DNA from: Urophycis tenuis
Lineage: Eukaryota; Chordata; Actinopteri; Gadiformes; Phycidae
NCBI GenBank assembly: GCA_036785325.1
Contig: JAXIVH010000008.1
Span: forward strand, 4,283,903 to 4,347,902
Direction: 5' to 3'
Length of the DNA stretch: 64,000 nucleotides
Shown here: positions 38,860 through 54,645 of the stretch, in pieces
How positions within the stretch are numbered: position 1 is the stretch's first letter
How the letters are laid out: the number at the start of each line of letters is the position of its first letter
The notes under the pieces: generated by a model
The model's database searches: none
What the model saw: only the letters and a program-made list of their open reading frames with translations
Told to the model about the DNA's origin: nothing
Position numbers and translations under genes: made by a program

Positions 38860-41800
38860 CTAGTCCATAGCCATGGTCACTGGCATGGTGACCTCCAGAT
38901 CTCTTGACTCGGAGTTCTGTAGCTCGCGGCGGATCTCTGCGGAGATGTGCGGGTGGGTTTGGGCTTTGAGCAACTCCAGCACCGCCTCCTTCTGCTCAGA
39001 GGCCAGGTCAGCCTTGTAGCGCTGGGCCAGAGTCAGCAGACTCTGGTGCCACAGCACAGGAAGTTCACGCTTCTCGCTGCGGAAGGACAGGAAGTGAGCC
39101 ACCAGGGCGTCCAGCACGCGGAACGGCAGGGCGTACTTCTTGTCCAGTAGGAGACGCAGGAAGATGCTGTTGGCTCCATTGTACTCCATCTCAGCCAGCT
39201 TCAGCATCGCAGCGCTGAGAGGAAAGACAACGTTAGCATCATCGCTTTAGAAACGGTACACTTCTCTTTGGTAAAGCACATTCATGGAGCAACGCAGCGT
39301 TATTGTAAACACAAATGTATTACTTTATGCGTTGAGTTATGGGAACATACCTAGAGTGAAGCACAGGGATCGAGCATTTTGTGAGAATGCTGCCGACAAT
39401 GATGGCCTCCCGGAGGGTACATGTTCCAGATTCACAGAGCGGAATCAGAATACCTGGGAGAAGGAACCAGTTATTTTCTCTGTAATGAGCCGAGTGTGAC
39501 TATTGATGTGTGAGGTGAGGTGTTTGAGCTGAAAATGTATTTAAAAGTTCAAGTGTACTAATGAGGCTCCCTGTTGAATCCAACTCAATATGTTTGAAAC
39601 AGTTTGCATTTTCCAGTCAAATAATTTGGAATCTATTTTAATATTGTGTGATGTAATATTTATACTAGCTGTCCATAGGTGCATGAACATTTAAACACTT
39701 TAGGAAAACACTGCCACTTAGTGGTGTTGTCTGACCATAACGTGTGAATTTAATTCATTTGCTGTGTAACATAATTCCCTTTAATCCAGTAAGTGTAGTA
39801 TAGTTGTTTTCATGCTGAAGTGTGGAGTAATAATTCGGCTTCTTATGAATTGTTTTCAGTGTTCGAGAAGCGAGTTTCTTATTGAACTGTAAACAAAACA
39901 TAAGCCTATAGATACACTCCATTTTGTAAAGTTCAGATGCTAACCCTATATTTGGGAACCTGGTGGAACAAATACTGTCGTCTATGATCTATTTGGTTTG
40001 TTTCTACTATTCTGCAAAGAACACATAACACGATACAATAATATTCATTCTGGTACTCATTTTTATAAACCAACGGCTATTTTCTGTGTACATAAATGTG
40101 TAATACACTTCATCAACAACGTGTCGGAACAATGTGTTGGATTCACTACAAATGCCCTAAACATATGGACAGATGAATCGTTTCACTCAACCATTACTCT
40201 GCATTAACTCACCTTTAAACCACGCCCCTGGCTTGAAGAGGGCCTTCTTCAGGGCATTGTAAAGATGAAAGTTGAGTTTCTTGTACTCTGCAATATCATC
40301 CCGGATGCGCGGTAGCAACACCAAGTTGTAGAAGCGTTGGGCCATTCGCTCCTTAAGATTTGAGGAGAAGATTCTAAAGCACAACAAAATTCATTAAGTA
40401 TCATGCATTCAAGGGTTCAAGTTTATTGTTACATACCAGATAACAACGTACATCATTAGCAGCAGTGAATTTCTTGCAGCCACTTTGCACAATAAAATAA
40501 AGTAGAATAAAATAAGATAGAATACAATAAAAATAAAAAAGCATGTGTAGAAATAATAACAAATCTAATCAAATCAGATAGTCAAAAAGTAGCAACTTAA
40601 TAGTAAAATGAGTGGCAGAGTAAAATCGGTGAGGTAGCTAAGTGAGTTAAATAGTTAAAATAACCTAGATTAGATAACCTAGCTCTGTAAAACTATGGAC
40701 AAATGAACATTTCCACCCACCGGGTTGCCTGGTACATGGCAGCAGCTGTCCAGGTCTCCGGTTCCGTCAAATAAAGAATCTGCTCCCAATTTGACAGCGC
40801 AGGGATTATTTTAAAAGCCTTTGGCAGCTTTCCACTGCGATACCTTGACAGAACCTGAAACAATACAAAAAGCCAAATGACATCAATGCTTTGAGGGTAT
40901 TCTCGTACCGTAGTTTAAGTGGTCTCTACATTTGTTTTGTTGTCGTTGTTGCATTCTGAACCACTGTGGTGAGAGAGATTTAGCATAGCTCTGCATCGAC
41001 GGGGCTCTTACTTTGTTGACACCCCTGTACACTTCCACGACCCTGGGATCCAGCTGAGGCATCGGCCGCCCAGACACCTCCGACATCACCGTTCCCACCT
41101 CCGTCTGCTTCTCTGTAATCTTATCCATAATGATGTCAGCCAGGGTCCGTCTAGAAGGAGCAAAACAAACACCGGGAGTGAGACTTACAATAGACACAGG
41201 CAGCATCTCTAATAATGGAACTCGCTGACTCAAAGAGCTGTTTTACTAATACTACTACTACTACTACTACCGCTACCACTACTATTACTACATCCAGTGC
41301 CGTGAATACCCATAAGGGATAACGTTGGAAGCGATCCGGATCAGAACCCCTGATGTGGCGAAAGATGTTTCTGGGCTACTGTGACGACTGAGGAGATGTG
41401 GGCACCCTTCATAGATATTGTGGTTGGTTGTGGTTGGGAATGTCATGCCATGAGTGACATGCAGGAGAATGTGGTCCAGCTGCACCAGATGTACCTCATC
41501 GGAGGGTTCTTGTTCATGAACATCTCCATGGCTTTCTCATCCTCTGCGTCTACTACCACTTCAGTTTCACACCCGGTGTCAGCGTCCACATCACCAGCTT
41601 CTCCAAGAGCGGGCCACTCCTCGTCTGAATCTGCATCCTGGGTGCTGGACCCTAGATCAGGAACATCACATTACGTTAGCCTGTACCATGGTGGCATCGT
41701 GTTTTATGAATACTGTCCTGGCCAGAACTGTTGTTAGAACTATATGTGGATATCTACATACAGTTATATATATATATACAGTTATATATATAACTTCTTG

Positions 41801-42210
41801 AATGGAAGCCCAACAAAACTGTAAGCATACATATTCACAAACAATACTGGTGGACGGAGAAAGGTGTTGACCCAAAACCTCTGATGATTTCAAATGCATG
41901 TTACTAACTAAAACTTAATAGACAAATAGACTTAATAGAACTTAATAGACTTACCGAGAGTTGTGACTGGCGCTTTCTTTGTCTCGGGTGACAACCCATA
42001 TTCTGTCTGCAGTTCCTCTTGCTGAATGCGAGCCTGGTCCAGGATTCTCCGTGACAAACGTTCATCCACATACTCGTCCTCATTTTCTACCTTATCCCCC
42101 TGACTCTTCACTCGCTCATGGACGCGGAGAGCGTCTCCTTGCATGATCTGGTCCGCCAATGAAACTCCACTCTTTTTACTCCCCCCTCTGGATCGCTTCA
42201 CTTTAGGCAT
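38860..42210 (-). CDS. bysl: bystin, 40S ribosome biogenesis factor
   Basis: There are seven coding exons: 41955-42210, 41495-41651, 41012-41150, 40721-40854, 40213-40373, 39351-39453 and 38860-39214, 435 codons including TAG (human 437 residues). The start MPKVKRSRGG matches the basic bystin N-terminus (human MPKFK). An acidic region follows (DADSDEEWPALGEA), then the conserved core: EDEKAMEMFMNKNPP, RTLADIIMDKITEKQTEV, MPQLDPRVVEVYRGV, PALSNWEQILYLTEPETW, LVLLPRIRDDIAEYKKLNFH, IPLCESGTCTLREAIIVGSI and ANSIFLRLLLDKKYALPFRV. Bystin (yeast Enp1) is a nucleolar factor needed for pre-40S processing and export. A more upstream in-frame ATG (42222) would add MDVK, but the bystin-type start is preferred. 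The promoter is shared with med20. Confidence 0.97.
40413..40500. mobile_element. possible dispersed-repeat fragment in bysl intron
   Basis: The segment reading TCAAGTTTATTGTTACATACC and onward resembles a short interspersed fragment common in fish introns. It is followed by an A-rich AATAAAATAAAGTAGAATAAAAT tract. This is recognised by general appearance only. Confidence 0.25.
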
Positions 42211-42557
42211 TTTGACATCCAAGAAATGTTACCATACGTATTTGTAATGTAGTGTGTAATCTCAGCAGTCTTTCACTAAATACAGAACGGTGGCAATGGT
42301 TTCTCTACACGTGTTGTCGTTCGTGTGTGGGGGGAAGTGACGTCACGCACAATACAGCTACATTTCTTTAACGTTTGCTTTTCTATAACATTATAGTCAT
42401 TATTATTTTTGTTTTATGATATATTTATTAAAATTTTGACTCACATACGTTTTTATATTGTAGTGTGAAAGAAATAGAGAATTAGTATGTTGTCAACCGG
42501 AAGTATTACACCGGAAACATTTAGTCACAAAATAAAATACATCGTTGGTCAAAAATA
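42211..42557. promoter_or_regulatory. bidirectional bysl/med20 promoter
   Basis: The start codons of the divergent genes lie about 350 bases apart. The interval holds a composite GGAAGTGACGTCAC with a perfect CRE (TGACGTCA, 42338-42345) next to an ETS core, and two more ETS-type sites on the med20 side (CCGGAAGT 42497-42504, CCGGAAAC 42511-42518). There is no TATA box at a usual position. This architecture is typical of shared housekeeping promoters. Confidence 0.65.
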
Positions 42558-43784
42558 ATGGGGGTGACTTGGTAAGTTTGGGTTGTTAAAAATGTTTTAT
42601 TATATTACGTATCTGCTATATCCTATATCTACTTTAATTTCGACTTTATTTTTTTCCCAACCACTTGCTTCAGACATAATATTAGTTGACCTTTCTTCAT
42701 TCAATCGCTTTCTGTAGGGAACGCAATCAGAATTCCCTAACTCTTTATCAGCCTGGATGCGATTTGAATTAAATTACCATCTACAGTCAATAGTCATCTA
42801 CAGTGTTGCATGGCACGATTGCCGATTTAGCCGAGAAGATATGTATATGAAGCGAAACTTTTGACAAATATGCTCTTTGTTTGCTCCAGTGTGTGCCAGG
42901 TGCCAGTGACCGAGGGGAAGAGTGTGCAGCAGACAGTGGATGCACTGCACAAGAAACTGGAACAGTTGGGTGCCGTAAAGCAGGGGAGCTTTTGCGTTGA
43001 CTGTGAGACGTATCATGCAACAGGAAACGTCACCGGTACTACTTTTTTGTTATTACATTGTATGCGCTAAAAATAAACATAAATCAAAGTTAGTGTTTTG
43101 TCATTCAAAGTAAACCCAGACAGAAGGACGTGTGCATCCTGCCTACATAATTTTTACGTTTAATTCTGTATTCCCTGCACTTACACTGCACTAATATCCA
43201 ATTACTTGTTGTTTTCCAGGACAGCCTTCCAAACTCCTGTATGTTATGCACAACTCGGAGACTCCGTTGAGCTGCCATGCCTTGTTTGAAGGGGGGCCCT
43301 GCCTCACAGCCGATGGAAACTTTGACGTCCTCATGTTGAAGCTCAAAAGCCACTTCCAGAACGCCAAGGCACACAAGGTGGAGTGCCGCGGCGCTCGCTA
43401 CCGCTACTGCGACTTCCTGGTCAAAGTGGGCACGGTGGCCATGAGCTCCAGCGGACGAGGGATCACTGTGGAGGTGGGGGGTCGTGAGGTCGCTGAGGCA
43501 TCGTATCAGGACCCTCATCGCCACGGGGACCCGTCATCCAAACCTCCTCTCTGTGTTTCCAGGTGGAGTATTGTCCCTGTGTGGTTCCGGGCGACTGCTG
43601 GAATCTGATGAAGGAGTTCATGCAAACCTTCCTTGGCTCCAGCGTCCCGGAGTGGCCGTCGGTGTTCGCTGCCAAGCCGGAGGGCCTGTACGCCCCGGCG
43701 GACTGCGTGGACACCATGAACCAGTACCTGGAGCTCTTCAACAAGCTGCGCAAGCAACAAGTCCCCGGAGGCAACGTGCGCTGA
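42558..43784 (+). CDS. med20: Mediator complex subunit 20
   Basis: There are four coding exons: 42558-42571, 42890-43035, 43220-43473 and 43563-43784, 212 codons including TGA (human MED20 is 212 residues). The first exon contributes only MGVT plus two bases. Family landmarks are MGVTCVCQVPVTEGKSVQQT, KQGSFCVDCETYH, LLYVMHNSETPLSCHALFE, NFDVLMLKLK, YRYCDFLVKVGTV, and the C-terminal YLELFNKLRKQQVPGGNVR. MED20 is a head-module subunit of Mediator, partnering MED18 and linking activators to RNA polymerase II. Exon 3 ends ...VE and exon 4 starts VEY, so donor and acceptor both read GTGG; the phase fixes the junction used here. Confidence 0.97.
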
Positions 43785-46294
43785 GGCTTCAGACGCAGCT
43801 CGTCGTGGTGTTTTGAAGTGTGGACTTTGAGGTGTGGTCCGGTCCATCATCAGGGGTCGCAGACGGTTGACCGCTTTCTGCTGCAGAATTGGACTCACAG
43901 TGCGTCTGACTTTTAGAAGTGCATTGTTGATGACGGAAAACGGAGAACAGTGTTTGTCTACGTTGATACAGAGACTGTTGACTTAAAAACAAAATGTATA
44001 AAGCATCTCACCATTCTGTAGTCATTTTGTACTGTTGTGTAATTGTAATTCATTGTCATAAATATTTTTTTTTTACAAAACCTGGTTAGTTTGTGTTGTG
44101 TTGTGTTTTTGTAAGTCGCTTTGGATAAAAGCGCCTGCTAAATGCCCTAAATGTAAATGTTAATTTTTTAAATCTCCTGGAAAAGCTTTAATACTAATCC
44201 CCTTCAACAGTGACTGAGGTCGACTAATAGAAAAAAAAAAACATTTTTTTATTTAAATATAAAGAATCACATGATATGAGCAAATCAAATCATTGTGTTT
44301 ACTCTGTGTAAAGTGGCCAGGCGAGCCAAGCACGCCGAACAACATCCATCCATTAGGTCCTGCAGCCCAACACCGCGGCCTGTTGTTCCGCCATTCCGCC
44401 AATGAGCGTGTGCTGCTGCCGCACAGTCGGCCCAATGAGAGCGGTTCTGGGTCCGAGTGAGAGTTCAGCTTCTTCCATCTGAGCAGGGGGACAACAATCA
44501 GGCTCTCCTGCACCGTGCCACCGGGGATGGTATGTTAGCTCTTTTCCCCGGTATCCCTACACACCGTGCTGTAGATAATGCGTTGCAGGAAAACACACTT
44601 GAACGATCCGCCGGAGTGAACGTCAGCGTTGTGGATGTATCCGCCAGACCCGTCATTTGCCGGCGATTTGAAAGATGTGTGTTATTATGTGAGTAAAGGC
44701 AGTCATGTTAACTTAGGTTCGTCCACAGCCAGCACGCTAGCCTTGAAGAAAGCTGCAGGGTTCGGGTGAGCTCACGATACCAACGTTAGCTCGACGGTGC
44801 TTCAAACTGTGTTTGGATCAACCGAGATACGCCATTTAAACACGCAAACTGCACTAAAACGGTATCTTTAGTCAATGCAAAGACCTCGCAGGAGCTCGTC
44901 GTTAGCGACCCGTGCTAGCACCAAGCTCTCGGGGGTCTCCACAAACCAACTAAGTTGTTGAATGTTCCCCGAGTGTCTGACTGCTCTTTGTTCTGACTGA
45001 GCGGTGTCGCTGGGTAGCTTAGCATAGCCACGGCGGACAGGGAGATGTAGCCACACAGCTCTTATTTAACACAAATACATGCATGATCAGTGTGGCAATG
45101 TGGACAAAACGAAGACGATGTTAAAACGTTGGCGCAATTTTTTGCACAACCCCGTGTTGTTCCCGTGCGTTTGGTTATTGCAGACATTGAATCAGAAGCT
45201 TGTCATGCTGCTGATTCTGAAACCCACCGCTCGTGTTTGTATTGTGAAGGTAAATAAACATATGTGAACGTGGTTGGCAATTCGAGTATGTGTTTAAAAA
45301 AAAACCGTATGCTTGTGTAGTAAGCAATGTGCTGGTCTGCTGCACGCGGACTGCGACCTCCAGAGCCACACAGCGGATAATTGCACTAATTAAAATCACG
45401 GGAGGGAGAGAGAGAGAGCGAGAGAGAGAGAGGGGGGCCACATGCACAAATCAGTGCTCATATCACTCGTCACTTTGATTGGCTGCTAACTATTGATTCA
45501 ATTAAGTGTTATAAAGACAAAGACAATGTTTCACACAGACCTGAAGCACCCTGTTACGATTTTTAAAAAGTGAACACAATTCATTGTTATTTATTATGTT
45601 GAAAACCATGTTTTAGTGATTCTTTTCACATTTCTCATTTTATTTCTCTGGATCACTGGCATATTTCATGAATTGGTTATTCTAGTGCTCCTCTGCCTGT
45701 TTGGTCAGGAAGACTGCAATTATTCTTTTATCAGATTATGCGACCGGACCAGATCACTAATGTACTTGATGTAATTTTAATCCAAAATTGAACTACTTTA
45801 CAATTTAAGTCTTTTTCTGTGCCCATTCTGTAACGTTAACTGCAGTGTGGAACTCTCCTGCTCCACATGTCTGTTGCATCAAATGTATTGGAGGCACTCT
45901 CCAGGTTTTATAACCACACTGTAACCCTTTCTGTACGTATGTCACAGTTTCAATCTTAAAGGATAACGCTGCTACGGTCCGTGGTGAAAGTCGACGTGGA
46001 TAATCAAGCTGAATGCTGCCCTTAAGACACTTACAGATGAGGTAATGTTTATCTTTTTTTCATTTGTGTGCTCACTAATATGATGCGTGAGGATGGTATA
46101 CCATCTATACCATCCTCACTACACTGTCCAGTTACATTTACCTCACTGTAAATGTAACTGGACATGTACATTTCTGATGCTAACTCGTCAGACCTGTCCA
46201 TTTACACTCGTCAGTACCGTTGTACCGTTGTGGGTTCCCTCTGTGTTCCTGACCGTGCTCCTCACCACCGCCACGTTGTCCCCCCTGCCCACAG
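43785..46294. other. med20 3'UTR and usp49 5' region
   Basis: The first 300 bases fit a med20 3'UTR. A CG-containing region at about 44300-45060, with GTGAGTAAAGG-type donor sequence near 44690, probably holds the usp49 promoter and a non-coding first exon. A second possible non-coding exon ends GATGAG|GTAATG near 46040. A GA-rich tract lies at 45405-45433. No coding exon was recognised. Confidence 0.4.
44111..44160 (+). mobile_element. SINE 3'-tail fragment
   Basis: GTAAGTCGCTTTGGATAAAA followed by GCGCCTGCTAAATG matches the tail of tRNA-derived fish SINEs; the same tail occurs in the fuller copy at 58047-58165. The tRNA-like head is missing here. Confidence 0.6.
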
Positions 46295-46334
46295 ACAGCG
46301 GTGCCTGGCCCCGGGACGCGAGGCCTGAAGCCCC

Positions 46335-46340
46335 ATGTGA
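46335..46340 (+). promoter_or_regulatory. start-stop uORF (ATGTGA) before usp49
   Basis: If the 5'UTR exon begins at the CCCACAG acceptor (exon start 46295), the leader contains ATGTGA, a minimal start-stop element 12 bases before the usp49 ATG. A second, out-of-frame ATG at 46348 opens a frame running to 46470 across the true start. Both would reduce initiation at the usp49 start. The effect is inferred. Confidence 0.4.
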
Positions 46341-46352
46341 TCGCCCCATGAG

Positions 46353-50026
<3,674 letters not shown>

Positions 50027-52571
50027 TGCGGCCTGCCTGGGGAGGACCACTGGAGCCACCGCCACCCACAGCTGGGCCAACGACATGTCATCAACCTTTT
50101 TGTTGTTGTAGTTTTGAAGCGACAGGCTAGAAGACATGACGGCATGGTCGGCGACATGGCCGAATTGTTTTTGTCATCTCGAGATCCAACCAAAAATATC
50201 AGCAGACGACGCCCGGCAAAAATTGTAGTTAATCTATCTTTGGCTGACCAAAGAGATGATGGCGCGCTGTATTGTAACCAAGTAGATTCCCCACTTTGGA
50301 GCGTAATTGGCTAGGTTAGGTTGTACGCATAACATGTTGCATCGTGAGCAGCGAAGGCCTACTAGAACAAGTGTATGGGAGACAATGGCGGTAGGCCTCC
50401 GGTCCCCCGGCCTGCGGTAGGTCCGGGCCTTCATCAATCATGTCATCTGTTGAGTCTTGAGGTCCAGCAGGCGCGCTGAGAGCTGAAGAGCCTTTTACAT
50501 TGGGAGGCAATATTGATTCTGGACCTCATGAAGGCATTACTGTGGAGGTCTTCAGGGCAGGGGAGGAGCAGCGGTGATGCGGACCGTGGCGTCATGTGAC
50601 GTGGCGTCATGTGACGTGGCGTCATGTGACGTGAGCATCGCTGGCATGTGCTCGGGTCCGGTTCCGCCCGTTTTTCGTTCCTGTGCTACAAACTACTGTT
50701 CAGAACCAATGTTGCCTCTTCGTTGTGGTTTCCCTTAATGGACCGGTGTCATTTTGACTGATCACGTTACTGGCACTCTGATGTCTCCGGTGTCCATCCG
50801 TGTAAATGGAGTGCATGATTTGTAATAGCTTTCAGTGTTATTCGCTGCCATTCCTGTTGGAAATGTGTGTGGTTAAAAAAACAAACCAACCCACACACTG
50901 AAAATGACCAGCCATAGGTACCGCTGATAGGACGACGTCCTGAGACGTTGAGAAACCGGCACTTTAGAATGCATTCTGTTGCACTCTATCCATTGATATC
51001 TGCATCCCATTGGCCAGAACAATGGTTCCCAAGCTTTTCTTTATTTTTGTTTTTATTTTTTTATCAGGCCCCCATTTTGTAAAAATAAGTAGTGATGGTC
51101 CCCCCCACCCCCCACCCACCCATCACCTCAACCGCCCCACCCTGCTCTGGGATAACACCTCGTCACCCTGTCACCCAGAGGGGGGTTCACACTGCGATCA
51201 CGTTGTTCATTGGTTCATTTCGGCTCACAAGTTCACACTCGGTGATCGCAGCGACGACACTTCGTACACGTTGTGGTCGGTAGTTCATGTGTTCATTTAC
51301 AGCTCTGTGTGTGTGTGTGTGCGCGCACACACACACACACACACACAACACATTTGTAATTGGTAGTCTCGCCTGTGCTTTTGTTTTTCTACAGTCGGCG
51401 ATTTGTTTTTCCCTACAAAATGTTTTGTTCTCTTTCGCCCCTCGCTACAAAAACGTTCTCCCTGCCGTTTCATCTCCTTACTCCCCCCACCTTGGGGAGA
51501 CATGGGGCCACAATGTCTCTCTGGGTCTGATTGGAGCTTTATTGTCTGTCAATCTCTTAGTTGTTTTTTATTTGATATTTTTTGTCACTGTGTTTTGGTT
51601 TTGGTTTTTCCAATCATCCATCAACATGAATGGCTGCAGATGGCATTATGTTGACTGACCACGACTAAATCCCTTCTGCTTTCACGACATTCAGAGGGAC
51701 TCCAGTAATGAGTCAACCTACTCCAGAATGGTCCTTTTTCTCTTTTAAATCCTGGTGAAGAGTCAGCCCAGGGCGCTTTTAGTACTAATCCATGTCTCGT
51801 TTGTATTTGCATCTTGTTCTCTCCTCAATTGTACTGCTGTGACTGAATACTGTGTCTGAGCCTGTGGGGCTTGGTTTGGGCTATCATCAAACAAACACAT
51901 TTGGTTTTTAGATCTTTTGCTTCTTTTTTTGATTTTCGTCTGGAAACATCCTCCGATGTGTTTTGTGTCCACGAGCAGCGGGCCCGGGAGTGGGCCCATG
52001 ACCCATGAGTGACCGCAGGTCCTCATGGGTCGGTGTTCTGGACACCCAACTCCCCGGCAGCCTCGCTCCTCGGCCAGATTGAAACGCTAAACTAGTCCGG
52101 CCCGCGCAGAGGGTCAGGGTTAGGAGCCGGCTGGGTCAGAGGCGGAGCCGGCCGGGTCAGAGGCGGAGCCGGCAGGGTCAGAGGCGGAGCAGGCAGCCCC
52201 AGACCTACGGAAGAATGTCATAGTTTTTTTGGAGACCTTTGGGTAACCATTGCTTTCCAAGTTGAGCACCTAAAAAGCAATATATTGTACGTTTTAAATC
52301 TCAACGGGAAATTAAGATACAAATCAGGAATTCTACGGCTTGTAATACAATGTTTTTTTTCTACACTGCTGTTTCTATCAAGTTCTGTAGAATTTGAGGT
52401 AATCAAGAAAAAACTGTTGACGTATTTGATACGAGTCGGATGCGAAGTACCTTTTGTGAACTCATAAGTTGGAACAATCTAATGACGATGAATGTCTTAC
52501 TTTTTAGCGGGCAGGTCTGGCCCTTCCACTGACCCCCCATGTCCCTGCGTTTTGTCTTGTAAGAAAACTGT
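50027..52571 (+). other. usp49 3'UTR
   Basis: About 2.5 kb of non-coding sequence follows the usp49 stop and ends at a canonical AATAAA. It holds the 15-base repeat at 50591-50631 and short imperfect repeats of GGGTCAGAGGCGGAGCCGGC near 52130-52190. No coding exon was seen on either strand. Confidence 0.5.
50591..50631. repeat. three copies of GTCATGTGACGTGGC
   Basis: A 15-base unit stands in tandem, each containing GTCATGTGAC, the same E-box type as at 11469-11506. It lies within the usp49 3'UTR. Confidence 0.85.
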
Positions 52572-52577
52572 AATAAA
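52572..52577 (+). terminator. usp49 polyadenylation signal AATAAA
   Basis: Canonical hexamer about 2.5 kb after the usp49 stop, in a TGTAATAAATGTAATGG context. Confidence 0.5.
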
Positions 52578-53814
52578 TGTAATGGTCCAATGGTTCTTGC
52601 CTGAAGATGGTTATTAAAAATGACAAAACGGTGTTGAGGTCTTCTGCGTGCGTATGTCGTGGGCCTGCACTGGGTGGTCTGCTTCATGAGGTCATGTTCC
52701 TCCTCACAAACACACTGTAGACATGATGGGAGGATCTCCACAGAGCTCCAACATCTTCATACAGCCCTGTGTGTAGACGCCTAGGCTCCCACACACACAT
52801 GACATGATGAAGCTACAATCCTCCTCTTCACTTTGGTCACAGTTTGCGCACTTATCAGATCATCTTTTAACTGGTTTTGCACCATCACCGCCATTGATGT
52901 CTGGCGAAGGCAATAATCCTCTGGATTAGGGGACGGATACCTAGTTTATCAGCCGTTAATCCCACGTCTCTAATCCCTCTTTAAGATTCAGACCCACACA
53001 TGGATGTACACTGCTGGAAACAGGTTCTTGGGACACAGGGTTTCAGACATCTAACCATGCAGTCTAAGATTAGGTTTTCTACTTGCATGCTGGAAAGAGT
53101 CGCTGTCCTACTTATAACTGGTCATTTTCTGTATGGAATGTTTTTTTTCATACAGATGTTAATAGTATTTACATGTATTTCTATTCCACTGAGAACAAAG
53201 AATCAACATCCATGGCCTTTGACCTGCAGACACAGTTCAGCGTCAGTGCCTTGTGACTTCAATCAATGCTTTATTATGAACTAAACATGAGACAAAATCA
53301 TATCACGTACATTCTGATGACTACTGGACGCATCGTAGTGGAACACATCCTGTAAGAAATGCAAAGCTTTCTTTTGTGTTTTTCGTTTGCATTAACTGTA
53401 AATGTACTTAGAGAAGGCATGTGATGAGCATTCAGATGTTCGCCTGTCGTTTAAGAAAGTAGAAAGCAGTTTCTTGGTACGCTCTGAAACATAGGACGTG
53501 TTTGTTAGTGTGTTATTTTTTGTACTATATGGATGAATTTAGATACCGGTACATTTTTCTCAAAACTAATGTAAGAGAGATGCAAATCTTAAGGAGAGCA
53601 ATCTAGAATATTAATAAATCCGTGTAGATGAAGCTATATTCACAGTCAATCTAATAAGAAACTCTTTATTGTGACTCGAAGATTAATTCTGCAAACTGGA
53701 TATAAACTTTGAGCCAATTACCTGACATGCCAGTGTTACGAAAACTAAGATAATACTTGCAATCCTATAATACTCTATTATAACTGTCTGGGCAGAAATG
53801 ATGAGTGTGTAAAT

Positions 53815-54040
53815 GGCCATTGAAAGTCGTACATTGAAGCACACAGAAAGACAAAAGAATGCATTTGAAAGCACAGTTTCAACACCAGAACTAGATGTGC
53901 AGAACAGGAGTGAGATTGAGAGTATACATTGATGAACTGAGATAGATAGCATTACTTTTTTTGCCCTGTTAAATCTAACAAGAGAAGATCAACAACTTTA
54001 GTTCGCACTGTGATTTCCACTCATGCTAAATTTGGGGACA
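53815..54040. repeat. dispersed repeat, copy A
   Basis: It shares GAAAGTCGTACATTGAAGCA and a further roughly 120 bases, with few changes, with 58440-58650, in the same orientation. The family was not recognised. Confidence 0.8.
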
Positions 54041-54403
54041 TGCATGAGCACTCCACATTCATTAAAAAAGGAAGGGTAAATCTTAAAAATCATCTTCACT
54101 TTTTCTTTTCTTTTGCAATGCCATGGAGAGTGATTCACACTGATACATCACAACAGGTGGACAGAATGGTAGTGTGGCTGAACGTGGCCAGGCAGTTTAT
54201 TTGTTTGTCAGTTTTTCTTTGTTTGATGGTCCTTGTCTTTGTAAACATGAGTCTCCCTTTCATTACACCATCAGTCAGGTGGCCTGAGCACGTTTGGTCC
54301 ATGGAGCTCAAATGACCGTTTCAGCTCCCAGCAGAAGGAGTGTCTCTCCCCAAGGTGTCTCAGCCCTCACTGGGGGAGTCTCTACAGGCCTCTCAGCTGG
54401 CAG

Positions 54404-54405
54404 TC

Positions 54406-54498
<93 letters not shown>

Positions 54499-54640
54499 TC
54501 AGTGTGTTTATGTGTGTGTGTGTGTGTTCAGTGTGTGTCTGTTCAGTGTGTTTATGTGTGTGTGTGTGTGTTCAGTGTGTGTGTCTGTTCAGTGTGTTTA
54601 TGTGTGTGTGTGTGTTCAGTGTGTGTCTGTTCAGTGTGTG
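54404..54640. repeat. (TG)n with TTCAGTGTGTTTATG interruptions
   Basis: TG tract arranged as tandem blocks of TG repeat plus TTCAGTGTGTTTATG or TTCAGTGTGTCTG, ending about 15 bases past the tmcc2 stop codon. Confidence 0.95.
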
Positions 54641-54645
54641 CGCAC

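Larger units (their letters stand above)
52578..54645. other. intergenic DNA and tmcc2 3'UTR
   Basis: The interval lies between the convergent usp49 and tmcc2 genes. TTTATT at 53665-53670 (AATAAA on the minus strand) is a plausible tmcc2 polyadenylation site, giving a 3'UTR of about 1 kb that contains the repeat copy at 53815-54040 and the TG tract at 54404-54640. No coding exon was seen. Confidence 0.45.

Noticed and set aside
53683..53952. 89-codon minus-strand frame with hydrophobic segments resembling a receptor helix
   Set aside because: It overlaps a dispersed repeat whose second copy (58317-58613) has a diverged frame; a real gene is not supported.
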